From Anaerotruncus sp. G3(2012) (GTDB taxonomy: Bacteria > Bacillota > Clostridia > Oscillospirales > Ruminococcaceae), in assembly GCF_000403395.2 (NCBI RefSeq), contig NZ_KE159657.1:566438-630437 (forward strand): a DNA stretch of 64,000 nt. The letters are read 5' to 3'. The notes below the pieces were generated by a model. It did no database searches. It worked only from the letters and a program-made list of their open reading frames with translations, and was not told the origin of the DNA. The position numbers were made by a program, and so were the translations under genes. How positions within the stretch are numbered: position 1 is the stretch's first letter; every line of letters begins with the position of its first letter. Shown one piece after another: positions 43,110 to 51,776 of this stretch.

Positions 43110-44075
43110 ATGAAATACTACGTTGGAATTGATCTCGGAGGGACCAATATTGCCACCGGCGTTGTGGATGAAAACTACCAGATCATTGGGCGCGGCCACG
43201 CCAAAACCAAGGTATTCCACCCGGCGGAGGAGATAGCGGACGATATGATCGCAACCGCACATCAGGCGATTGCGGATGCGGGGATCACCCTCGAGCAGGT
43301 CGAATGGGTAGGGGTGGGGTCGCCCGGCACCGCCAATCCGGAAACGGGGATGATCGGGCTGGCCAATAACTTAGGCTTTCACGATGTGCCGCTCAAAAAA
43401 ATCCTCTCCGAGCGGATCGATAAGCCGATTCATATCGAGAATGACGCGAATGCAGCTGCCTATGGCGAACTGATGGCAGGCGCAGCCAAGGGTCTGCGCT
43501 CGATGGTGATGGTCACGCTTGGGACCGGCGTGGGCGGCGGCATTGTGATCGATGGCAGGATCTTTTCCGGCTTCAACTACAAAGGCGGCGAACTGGGGCA
43601 TGTCGGCTTGGTCAAAGATGGGGTGCCCTGTACCTGCGGACGGCGTGGATGCATCGAATCCTACTGCTCCGCGACCGCGCTCATCCGAATCACCCGGGAG
43701 GCGATGCAGCTCGACCTGACATCCAAAATGTGGGAGATCACCGGCGGAAGCCTTGATCCGGTCAACGGGCGCACAGCGTTTGACGCGATGCGGATGGGGG
43801 ATAAAGCGGGCGCCGCAGTGGTCGATCAGTACATCGACAACATCGCCAACGCGATCTCGGGCATCATCAGCCTGATCCAGCCGGAAGCTCTGGTGATCGG
43901 CGGCGGCATCTGCAAGGAAGGAGAGCCGTTCTTCGCACCGATCCGGGAGCGCACCTATCCGCAGACGTTCAACCATGACCCGAACAACTGTGCGGCGATC
44001 CTACAGGCCAAACTGGGCAACGACGCGGGGATCATCGGCGCGGCGCTTTTAGGCAAACAATTTCAGCATATTTAA
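43110..44075 (+). CDS. glcK: ROK family glucokinase
   Basis: Phosphorylates glucose to glucose-6-phosphate with ATP, serving sugars that enter without the PTS. The 321 residues have the phosphate loop GIDLGGTNIA, the ENDANAAAYGE catalytic region, and the ROK zinc-binding signature CTCGRRGCIES. The ATG at 43110 is 6 bases after GAGGTG; the GTG at 43101 is part of that site. Other ROK kinases are possible, but the length and motifs fit Firmicutes GlcK. Its stop lies 11 bases before the murB start. Confidence 0.92.
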   Translation: MKYYVGIDLGGTNIATGVVDENYQIIGRGHAKTKVFHPAEEIADDMIATAHQAIADAGITLEQVEWVGVGSPGTANPETGMIGLANNLGFHDVPLKKILSERIDKPIHIENDANAAAYGELMAGAAKGLRSMVMVTLGTGVGGGIVIDGRIFSGFNYKGGELGHVGLVKDGVPCTCGRRGCIESYCSATALIRITREAMQLDLTSKMWEITGGSLDPVNGRTAFDAMRMGDKAGAAVVDQYIDNIANAISGIISLIQPEALVIGGGICKEGEPFFAPIRERTYPQTFNHDPNNCAAILQAKLGNDAGIIGAALLGKQFQHI

Positions 44076-44086
44076 TGGGGGACTGC

Positions 44087-45001
44087 ATGGGTAATCTTTC
44101 TGCGCTTCGAGCGTTTTGCGATGCGATTGGCTGTCCGGCGTTTGAGAACGAGCCGATGGCGGCGCATACAACTTTAAAAATCGGCGGGCCAGCCGGGCTC
44201 TTTCTGCGTCCTGCGGACAGTGCGGTCGCAGGGCAGGTGATCTCCAGAGCGGCGGAACTGGGCGTCCCGCTGGCCTATATCGGAAAAGGCTCCAATTTGT
44301 TGGTCTCGGATGCGGGAATACGCGGTGCGGTGCTCTCACTTGATGAACGTCAGGCACACCCGCACATCTCCCCGGATGATCCGGAAGTGGTGGTCTGCCC
44401 TGCCGGGGCCAGCCTGACTGCGCTTTGTGTTTTTGCCTGGCGCAGCGGCCTTTCGGGGCTTGAGTTCGCCTACGGAATCCCCGGAAGCGTGGGCGGGGCA
44501 GTTTGCATGAATGCGGGCGCTTACGGCGGGGAGATGGCGGACGTTCTGCAAAAGGTGGTCTATCTGGATGCGCTGGGCGCCCCGCATGAACGGGAGGACC
44601 TCGCGCTCGGCTACCGGCGGAGCTGGTTCACGGGCCATCCCGAACTGCTGGTGGCCGAAGGGGTGTTCCGCCTGAAAAAAGGGGACCCGGAGGAGATTCA
44701 TGCCCGGATGGAGGACTATATGGACCGCCGCAGGGCAAAACAGCCGCTCGAATACCCGAGTGCAGGCAGTACCTTCAAGCGTCCGGAGGGGGCATATGCC
44801 TCCGCGCTGATTGACCAGTGTGGTCTGAAGGGGCGGCGGGTTGGCGGAGCGATGGTCAGCGAGAAACATGCCGGCTTCCTAATTAACTATGAGAACGCGA
44901 CCTGTGCGGATATGTCTGCACTGATCGAACTGGTGCAGTGCGAGGTGAGGGAAAAGACCGGCTTTTCTCTGGAATGTGAAGTAAAACAGATGGGATTCTA
45001 G
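44087..45001 (+). CDS. murB: UDP-N-acetylenolpyruvoylglucosamine reductase
   Basis: FAD enzyme that reduces UDP-GlcNAc-enolpyruvate to UDP-MurNAc in peptidoglycan synthesis. The 304 residues include GKGSNLLVSD, the FAD-binding GIPGSVGGAVCMNAGAYGG, YRRSWF, the catalytic serine in AGSTFKRP and SEKHAGFLIN, typical of the type II enzyme. I prefer the ATG at 44087, close behind GGGGGA, over the ATG at 44075, which overlaps the glucokinase stop without a binding site. Confidence 0.95.
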   Translation: MGNLSALRAFCDAIGCPAFENEPMAAHTTLKIGGPAGLFLRPADSAVAGQVISRAAELGVPLAYIGKGSNLLVSDAGIRGAVLSLDERQAHPHISPDDPEVVVCPAGASLTALCVFAWRSGLSGLEFAYGIPGSVGGAVCMNAGAYGGEMADVLQKVVYLDALGAPHEREDLALGYRRSWFTGHPELLVAEGVFRLKKGDPEEIHARMEDYMDRRRAKQPLEYPSAGSTFKRPEGAYASALIDQCGLKGRRVGGAMVSEKHAGFLINYENATCADMSALIELVQCEVREKTGFSLECEVKQMGF

Positions 45002-45079
45002 GGCTTGTTTTGTGAGTTCGCGGTGCCGGGCCGGCAGTGCCCCGGCATCCGGAGCAGGAAGGCTGGAGGGGGATGCCTT

Positions 45080-45991
45080 ATGGAATTTGTCATTATTACC
45101 GGTATGTCGGGCGCGGGGAAATCCCAGGCAGTGGCGGCGCTGGAGGACATCGGCTACTATTGCGTGGATAACCTGCCGCCGAGGCTGCTCAGGTCGTTTG
45201 CCGGGCTGTGCATGCAGGCGGAAAATCAGACGGACAAGGTTGCTATCGTGATGGATGTCCGCAGCCGGGAGGTATTTGGAGATATTTTCGAAGGGGTTTC
45301 CCAGCTCCTGGACGACAGGCGTTCGGCGCGGATTTTATTCCTGGACTGCGAGGATTCAGTCCTGATCCGGCGATATAAGGAGACCCGCCGCAGCCATCCT
45401 CTAATGGGCAGAGACCGTATTTCGATCGAACAGGCGCTGTCGGCGGAGCGCCCTTTGCTCGAACGAATCCGCGAGAGCGCCGATTATGTGATCGACACCA
45501 CTTATCTTTCTGCAAAACAGCTCAGGGAAAGGGTGGTGGGCATCTTCCTCGACGACAAAAATCAGGCGATGCTGGTCAACTGTATGTCATTCGGGTTTAA
45601 ATACGGGCTGCCCCGGGAAGCGGACCTGGTCTTTGATGTGCGCTGCCTGCCCAACCCGTTTTATCTCCCTGAGCTGAAGTACCATACCGGTCTGGAGGCG
45701 CCAGTGCGGGAGTATGTCCTGAAATGGGAGCAGACACAAAACCTGATCCCCAAGCTATTCGACCTCGTGGACTATCTGCTGCCGCTCTACCGGGATGAGG
45801 GAAAAACGCAGCTCACAGTTGCGGTGGGATGCACCGGCGGGAAACACCGTTCGGTGGTATTCGCGCAGCTTCTGGGGGAACATTTGCAGGAGGAAAAGGT
45901 ATGGTATCAGATCAGTCACCGTGACATTGAAAAAGATACCAGAAAAGACAAGGAGCAGGGAGATGTCGTTTGCGCACCGGATCAAAAGTGA
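45080..45991 (+). CDS. rapZ: RNase adapter RapZ / YvcJ nucleotide-binding protein
   Basis: P-loop protein of the RapZ/YvcJ family: RapZ guides RNase E to GlmZ in enterobacteria, while YvcJ in Bacillus affects competence; the Firmicutes mechanism is less clear. The 303 residues show Walker A GMSGAGKS at the N-terminus and the C-terminal domain with FGFKYGLPREADLVFDVR and CTGGKHRSV. The ATG at 45080 lies 5-8 bases after GGAGGGGG. It is followed directly by whiA; the yvcK gene usually between them is missing. Confidence 0.94.
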   Translation: MEFVIITGMSGAGKSQAVAALEDIGYYCVDNLPPRLLRSFAGLCMQAENQTDKVAIVMDVRSREVFGDIFEGVSQLLDDRRSARILFLDCEDSVLIRRYKETRRSHPLMGRDRISIEQALSAERPLLERIRESADYVIDTTYLSAKQLRERVVGIFLDDKNQAMLVNCMSFGFKYGLPREADLVFDVRCLPNPFYLPELKYHTGLEAPVREYVLKWEQTQNLIPKLFDLVDYLLPLYRDEGKTQLTVAVGCTGGKHRSVVFAQLLGEHLQEEKVWYQISHRDIEKDTRKDKEQGDVVCAPDQK

Positions 45992-46883
45992 GATATGCAG
46001 CAACAGGCCGTTTCGCCAGCGCCGCCAGAGGGCGATGGCCTGCGGCCTTCTGTCGTTCGGAGGGCGGTTCGATCGGGATGCTATCTCGATCCATACCGAG
46101 CATCGGAAGGTTGCGCGGCTCTATGCGGACAGCATCACCGACCTGGTTGGGATAAGCGGGAGCATCACTGTACAGGAGATCAGGCGCGGGGATCGCAGGA
46201 GCATTTTTGCAGTAAAGGTTGACAGTTCTGCCGATCGGGCCGCGGTGCTTTTGGCATTTGGGCGGGATGCCGACTTGGAGGTCTGGCCGGTTCCGGATTC
46301 TCCTGACGAGATACCGGCATTTTTGAGCGGGGCGTTTCTCGCCTGCGGGGGGATTTCTGACCCGGAAAAGAGCTATCATCTGGAGTTTGCGACCCAAAGG
46401 AAGGAGCTTTGCGCCCTGCTTGAACAGCTTCTTGCCGGACAGATCGCCGCACCGAAAGCGACAGTGCGGCGCAATGACTATCTGCTCTATTATAAAGAGA
46501 GCGAACAGATCGAGGACCTTTTAACCCTGATTGGCGCGCCCAGGTCTGCGCTTGAACTGATGGAAGTCAAGATCGTGAAAGACCTGCGCAACAAGGTCAA
46601 CCGGGCCACCAACTGTGAGACCGCCAATATCACGAGGACAGTCAATACAGCGGTGGAGCAGATCGAGGACATCCGGCTGATCGAGCAGAGCGGTGGGATC
46701 GGGATGCTTCCCGAGGAACTTCAGGAGCTGGCGCGGCTGCGGCTTTCGGGTGCGGACCTCTCGCTGCGGCAGCTCGGGGAGCAGCTTTCACCGCCGATCT
46801 CCCGTTCGGGGGTCAATCACCGGCTCAAGCGGATTTCCGAATTTGCCGAAAATCTGCGTGCGAAAGGGCCGCAGACAGAATGA
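45963..46883 (+). CDS. whiA: DNA-binding protein WhiA
   Basis: Protein with a degenerate LAGLIDADG homing-endonuclease-like domain and a C-terminal HTH, needed for sporulation septation in Streptomyces and for normal division in Bacillus. The 306 residues have [11 protein letters not shown] at the start, [23 protein letters not shown] in the middle and the [18 protein letters not shown] at the end. It starts at 45963 after AAGGAGCAGGGAG and overlaps the rapZ end by 29 bases, an unusually long overlap. Confidence 0.95.
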   Translation: MSFAHRIKSEICSNRPFRQRRQRAMACGLLSFGGRFDRDAISIHTEHRKVARLYADSITDLVGISGSITVQEIRRGDRRSIFAVKVDSSADRAAVLLAFGRDADLEVWPVPDSPDEIPAFLSGAFLACGGISDPEKSYHLEFATQRKELCALLEQLLAGQIAAPKATVRRNDYLLYYKESEQIEDLLTLIGAPRSALELMEVKIVKDLRNKVNRATNCETANITRTVNTAVEQIEDIRLIEQSGGIGMLPEELQELARLRLSGADLSLRQLGEQLSPPISRSGVNHRLKRISEFAENLRAKGPQTE

Positions 46884-46921
46884 ACACAGGTTCAGGTTTG
46901 GGAATGAGGAGGAATGCAGCT

Positions 46922-47248
46922 ATGATCGTAACAACAACCAACAATATTGAAGGGAAACAGGTCGTTGAATACAAAGGCATCGTATTCGGCGAAGTGATAG
47001 CAGGTGTGGATTTCGTCAAGGATTTCGTTGCAGGGCTTTCCAATTTTTTTGGAGGGCGTTCGAACGCCTACGAAGAAGAACTGATGCGTGCGCGGGAAGC
47101 GGCCATACAGGAGCTGCAACAGCGTGCGGCTGTTTTGGGTGCGGATGCGGTGATTGGAATTGACGTGGATTATGAGGTGCTTGGGTCCAACAACGGAATG
47201 CTGATGGTGAATGTATCCGGTACAGCGGTCACTCTCAGAGACATCTGA
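46922..47248 (+). CDS. YbjQ/UPF0145 family protein
   Basis: A 108-residue protein of the heavy-metal-binding-like YbjQ family. It shows the expected [12 protein letters not shown] start, [18 protein letters not shown], and the central [19 protein letters not shown] helix with [14 protein letters not shown]. Biochemical role unknown; proteins of the family form pentamers. AGGAGG precedes the ATG by 9 bases. It follows whiA by 38 bases. Confidence 0.9.
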   Translation: MIVTTTNNIEGKQVVEYKGIVFGEVIAGVDFVKDFVAGLSNFFGGRSNAYEEELMRAREAAIQELQQRAAVLGADAVIGIDVDYEVLGSNNGMLMVNVSGTAVTLRDI

Positions 47249-47402
47249 AAAATCCATTTTGTGCCTCTTGCAGGAAGCCCGGCCCCCAGCGCGGCGGTGA
47301 TGCGGAATATTGGGTAAAACTTGAACTGTGAAACAGCTTGTAAGCGATCTGGAATTAGTCCGTTTTTGACAACATGACGGATCAAACAAAGGAGGGGATC
47401 GG

Positions 47403-47936
47403 ATGACTGTGGGAATCTTCTGCGCGGTTGCGCTGCTGTTGGCAGGGAATCTGCCGTTTTACCGCCGGGTCTCCCGGTTTTACCCGATTGTCGCGTCCGT
47501 TTCGATTTTACTTGGATTTGCGGGGGTTCTCTTTGTGCGGGCCTGCCTTGCGCAGGAGCTGCGCGATATGCAGGGAATCTATATCGAGATTATGGGCCTG
47601 CAAACCGCTGAGTCGTTTTTTAAGACATTCGCACGATTTGAAATCGGTACAGCAGTCTATGTGGTGCTGGTCTCGGTCTTTTCCGGATGGGTGCTGATCC
47701 AGTCGGGACATGCCCAGAGGCCCCGCCGTGTGGTCGAGGCTGTTACAGTGGCATCAATGGCGCTGATGCCGGTTGCGGGAGTGGTTTACAGCCTGTTTCA
47801 TCTGAGCAAGGCGTTCCATTTTTCCCGTTATCTGCTCTGCGCCGCTGCCTGTCGGATGCTTTTTCTGTTGCTTCCAATCGTTTTCTGCTGGGCGGCACAG
47901 GCGCAGATTCGCCGGATTCGGCTGCTGCGGTGGTAG
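47403..47936 (+). CDS. Hypothetical membrane protein, 177 aa
   Basis: I do not recognise this family. The 177 residues contain four hydrophobic segments (about 5-20, 30-50, 80-100, 118-140) plus a fifth near 148-165, separated by short basic loops, and a basic C-terminus. AAAGGAGGGG precedes the ATG. It stands in the 320-base area between ybjQ and a MITE-like element, with no obvious partner. Confidence 0.7.
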   Translation: MTVGIFCAVALLLAGNLPFYRRVSRFYPIVASVSILLGFAGVLFVRACLAQELRDMQGIYIEIMGLQTAESFFKTFARFEIGTAVYVVLVSVFSGWVLIQSGHAQRPRRVVEAVTVASMALMPVAGVVYSLFHLSKAFHFSRYLLCAAACRMLFLLLPIVFCWAAQAQIRRIRLLRW

Positions 47937-47952
47937 CATAGAGCCGGTATAC

Positions 47953-48122
47953 TTAGAACCCGTATTCACAACCATTCGACGCCGTCTGAGCGGGTCTTTT
48001 GCTGGCCTGCTTGCGTTGAAAGACCTTGCAATACACAAAGTATTGCCTGCGTTTTTTCGCCTTGCAGGCCAGCAAAATCCATCGCCCATCCGGCATCCCC
48101 TGATTATGAATACAGGTTCTTA
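47953..48122. mobile_element. MITE-like element with nested inverted repeats
   Basis: About 170 bases with terminal inverted repeats TTAGAACCCGTATTCA (47953-47968) and TGAATACAGGTTCTTAA (48107-48122), one mismatch plus one extra base. Inside lies an exact inverted pair TTTTGCTGGCCTGC (47997-48010)/GCAGGCCAGCAAAA (48064-48077) and a central hairpin GCAATAC-acaaa-GTATTGC (48028-48046). The whole folds into one long stem. No transposase is encoded, so it would be mobilised in trans. Target duplication is unclear. Confidence 0.6.
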
Positions 48123-48255
48123 AAAAGACCAGAAACAGTCTTTTGTGCCTGCGGCCAAAGGACTGTGAGGGGAGCCTGCTTTGCATCACAGCTTTTCGAG
48201 CAGGCGCCCACCACGCGAAAACAGAATGATTTCATGAAAGAGAGGGTGTTATCAT

Positions 48256-51200
48256 ATGGGTGATTTTGCGCATCTTCATGTGCATACTGAATACAGCCTG
48301 CTGGACGGGGCCTGCCGGATCGAGCGGCTGATCGAACGCGCAAAATCGCTCGGACAGAGTGCTGTGGCGATCACTGACCATGGGGTTATGTTCGGGGTGG
48401 TCGATTTCTACAAATGCGCGAAGAAAAACGGGATCAAACCGATTATCGGATGCGAGGTATATGTCGCGCCGCGCACCCGGTTTGACAGGCAGCATAAGGT
48501 GGATAATGCCCCCTATCACCTGGTCCTGCTCTGCAAAAACAATACCGGCTACCAGAACCTGATTAAGATGGTGTCGTCTGGGTTTGTCGAGGGGTTCTAT
48601 TCCAAACCCCGGATCGACCGCGAACTGCTCGAGCAGTACCACGAAGGGCTGATCTGCCTGTCGGCGTGTCTGGCAGGGGAGGTTCCGCGTGCACTCGCTT
48701 CGAGTGACTACGAGCGCGCAAAGGAAACTGCGATTTACTTCCGGGACCTGTTTGGCCCGGAGAATTACTACCTGGAGCTTCAGGACCATGGCATCCCGCT
48801 CCAGCGGCAGATTTTGCCCGGTCTGCTTCAGCTTTCGAAAGAGATTGGGGTTGGGCTGGTTGCTACCAATGACGCGCATTATATCGAAAAAGAGGATGCA
48901 AAGATGCAGAACGTGCTCATCTGCATCCAGACCAATACGACAGTAGATGAACCGGGGAGCCTTGAGTTTGAAACTGAGGAATTTTACATCAAAAGCCGCG
49001 AGGAGATGGCGTACCTGTTTGGCAATTATCCCGGCGCGCTCGACAACACCCTGAAAATCGCAGAGATGTGTAACGTTGCGTTTGAGTTTGGGCACACCAG
49101 GCTGCCGCTCTTCGTTGCGCCGGCTGGGGAGGACAATGCTGCCTATTTTACCCGTCTCTGTTACGAGGGGCTGCACCGGCATTATGGGGAAACGCCCGCT
49201 CCGGAGGTCACCGAGCGGCTGGAATACGAGCTTGACATCGTCCGGAAGATGGGATATGTTGACTACTATCTGATCGTATTCGATTTTATCCACTATGCCA
49301 GGAGTATCGGGATACCGGTGGGGCCGGGGCGCGGATCGGGTGCGGGAAGCCTTGCCGCCTATTGCATCGGGATCACCAATATTGATCCAATCCGCTACAA
49401 TCTGTTGTTTGAGCGGTTTCTCAACCCGGAACGGATCAGTATGCCTGACTTTGATATTGACTTCTGCTATGAACGGCGGCAGGAAGTCATAGACTATGTG
49501 GTGCGAAAGTATGGTTCCGATCATGTGGCGCAGATTATCACGTTTGGAACCATGGCGGCACGCGGTGGGATTCGGGATGTTGGACGGGCGCTCGGGATGC
49601 CCTACCAGCAGATCGACGGGATCGCCAAGCTGGTTCCGTTTGAGCTGAAAATGACTCTGGATAAAGCACTTTCGGTCTCCAAAGAGCTGAAGTTCCAGTA
49701 TGACAACGATCCAAAGGTCCGGCAGCTTTTGGATATGGCACGCAAGATCGAGGGGATGCCCCGCCATGCCTCTACCCATGCAGCCGGGGTGGTCATCACC
49801 CGCGACCCGGTAGACAGTTACGTTCCGCTCTATAAGAGCGAAGAGACGATGCCGGTCACCCAGTTTACCATGACCACCCTCGAAGAGCTTGGGCTGCTCA
49901 AGATGGATTTCCTTGGACTGCGCACCCTGACAGTCATCAGCTACGCACAGCAGGAGGTCCGGAGGGAAAATCCCTCTTTTGACATTGATAATATCCCGCT
50001 CGATGATCCGGAAACATTTGCGATGCTTACCAAGGGACAGTGCGTCGGGGTGTTCCAGTTCGAATCGGCGGGGATGCGCGCGGTGATCGCCCAGCTCCGC
50101 CCAACCTCACTGGAAGACCTGATTGCGGTCATCTCTCTCTACCGTCCCGGGCCGATGGATTCAATCCCAATTTACATCCGCAACCGCCATAACCCAAGCC
50201 TAGTCACCTACAAGCACCCGCTGCTGAAACCGATCCTTGAGGTCACCTATGGATGCATCGTCTATCAGGAACAGGTCATGCAGATCTGCCGTACGCTTGG
50301 CGGTTACTCCTACGGGCGTGCCGACCTCGTCCGCCGCGCCATGTCTAAAAAGAAGCACGATGTGATGGAGAAGGAACGGGAGGTATTTGTCAGCGGCGCG
50401 GAACAGAATGGGGTGCCGCGCACAGTCGGCAATCAGATTTTCGATGAGATGGCATCATTCGCCTCCTACGCATTTAACAAATCTCACGCAGCAGCCTATG
50501 CGTTTGTTGCCAACCAGACTGCCTATCTCAAGGCGCATTATCCGAAAGAATTCATGGCGGCGCTGCTGACCAGCGTGCTTGAAAATACCGACAAGGTGAT
50601 CGAGTATATCAACGAATGTTCCCGCATTGGGATCAAGGTGCTTCCCCCCGATGTGAACATCTCGGGCGAAGGGTTCACAGTGGCGGGGGATTCTATTCGG
50701 TTTGGCCTGCTTGCGGTTAAAAATATCGGCCGAGGGATGATCCGTGAGCTGATTACAGAACGGCAGAACGGTAAGTTTACCGATTTCACCGATTTTTGTG
50801 AGCGGATGTATGGCAAGGATATGAACAAGCGCGCACTCGAGAGCCTGATTAAATCAGGCGCGCTCGACTGCGTATGCGGCAACCGGCGTCAGATGCTTGA
50901 GGGATACGAACCGCTGATCGACGATATTGACACCTCCAACAAAAACAATATTGCAGGGCAGATCACCCTGTTTGACGACCCAGCCCTTTCGTCGCAGAAT
51001 ATTTATGCGCTGCCGGAGGTGGAGGAATATGACCCCACCCGCCTGCTGGCGATGGAGAAGGAAACCACCGGGCTTTATATCAGCGGGCATCCGATGGCTC
51101 GGTTTCAGGAGATGGTCAGCAGATACCAGTGCACCTTGATTGCGGATGTGACCGCAGCGGAGGAGCGCGGAAGCGGCATCCACGACGGGAACAGCATCTA

Positions 51201-51753
51201 TGTGGCGGCGATCGTGAACGGCAAACGGCTGAAATCCACCAGAAGCGGGGAGATGATGGCGTTTGTCCAACTCGAGGACACGAGCGGAAGCGTTGAGTTG
51301 TTGGTATTCCCAAAAGTGTTGAACAGTTATTCGTCCCATCTCAGGGAGGGGGCGGTGGTGGTTCTGCGGGCAAAGGTATCGATGCGGGAGGAAGAGGAGG
51401 CAAAACTGGTCGCTGACGTTGTCTGGTCGCCGGCGGAGTTCGAGTTGGCGATGAAGGAAGGGACCCTGAATGCCCGCCAGCCCGTTGCTTCCCCAAAAGT
51501 TCCGGCTCCCAGCAAAAACGCTGCGGTTTACCTCCGGATGCAGTGCGGCAGAGGGCCGGTTTACGACAAGGTGAAAAATCTTCTGTCGATCTTTGCGCCC
51601 GACAAGGAGGATGGGATCAAAGTTGTGTTTTATTTTGAAGAGAGCGGCACCTATAACATCGCCTCAAAGGGGCTTTGGGTGCATTACCACGCGGTGCTTG
51701 AGCGGGAACTGAAAAAACTGCTTGGCGAGAACAACGTGGTGTATAAACCATGA
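48256..51753 (+). CDS. dnaE: DNA polymerase III alpha subunit DnaE
   Basis: Replicative polymerase subunit; in Firmicutes it extends primers for PolC. The 1165 residues begin with the PHP domain (HLHVHTEYSLLDG), followed by palm catalytic aspartates in MPDFDIDFC, the fingers region GPGRGSGAGSLAAY, a tandem HhH, an OB-fold (GDNSIY- to VVVLRAKV-like part) and a C-terminal tail. The length fits DnaE1/DnaE3-type enzymes. The ATG follows GAGAGGGTGTTATC at a long spacing. A GGDEF gene follows and pfkA comes next, a common Firmicutes order. Confidence 0.96.
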   Translation: MGDFAHLHVHTEYSLLDGACRIERLIERAKSLGQSAVAITDHGVMFGVVDFYKCAKKNGIKPIIGCEVYVAPRTRFDRQHKVDNAPYHLVLLCKNNTGYQNLIKMVSSGFVEGFYSKPRIDRELLEQYHEGLICLSACLAGEVPRALASSDYERAKETAIYFRDLFGPENYYLELQDHGIPLQRQILPGLLQLSKEIGVGLVATNDAHYIEKEDAKMQNVLICIQTNTTVDEPGSLEFETEEFYIKSREEMAYLFGNYPGALDNTLKIAEMCNVAFEFGHTRLPLFVAPAGEDNAAYFTRLCYEGLHRHYGETPAPEVTERLEYELDIVRKMGYVDYYLIVFDFIHYARSIGIPVGPGRGSGAGSLAAYCIGITNIDPIRYNLLFERFLNPERISMPDFDIDFCYERRQEVIDYVVRKYGSDHVAQIITFGTMAARGGIRDVGRALGMPYQQIDGIAKLVPFELKMTLDKALSVSKELKFQYDNDPKVRQLLDMARKIEGMPRHASTHAAGVVITRDPVDSYVPLYKSEETMPVTQFTMTTLEELGLLKMDFLGLRTLTVISYAQQEVRRENPSFDIDNIPLDDPETFAMLTKGQCVGVFQFESAGMRAVIAQLRPTSLEDLIAVISLYRPGPMDSIPIYIRNRHNPSLVTYKHPLLKPILEVTYGCIVYQEQVMQICRTLGGYSYGRADLVRRAMSKKKHDVMEKEREVFVSGAEQNGVPRTVGNQIFDEMASFASYAFNKSHAAAYAFVANQTAYLKAHYPKEFMAALLTSVLENTDKVIEYINECSRIGIKVLPPDVNISGEGFTVAGDSIRFGLLAVKNIGRGMIRELITERQNGKFTDFTDFCERMYGKDMNKRALESLIKSGALDCVCGNRRQMLEGYEPLIDDIDTSNKNNIAGQITLFDDPALSSQNIYALPEVEEYDPTRLLAMEKETTGLYISGHPMARFQEMVSRYQCTLIADVTAAEERGSGIHDGNSIYVAAIVNGKRLKSTRSGEMMAFVQLEDTSGSVELLVFPKVLNSYSSHLREGAVVVLRAKVSMREEEEAKLVADVVWSPAEFELAMKEGTLNARQPVASPKVPAPSKNAAVYLRMQCGRGPVYDKVKNLLSIFAPDKEDGIKVVFYFEESGTYNIASKGLWVHYHAVLERELKKLLGENNVVYKP

Positions 51754-51776
51754 CCGGGAAAAGGAGTTGGAGGCAC

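Noticed and set aside
48232..49779. Open frame of 515 codons opposite dnaE
   Set aside because: Antisense to the PHP and palm domains of dnaE, no start signals.
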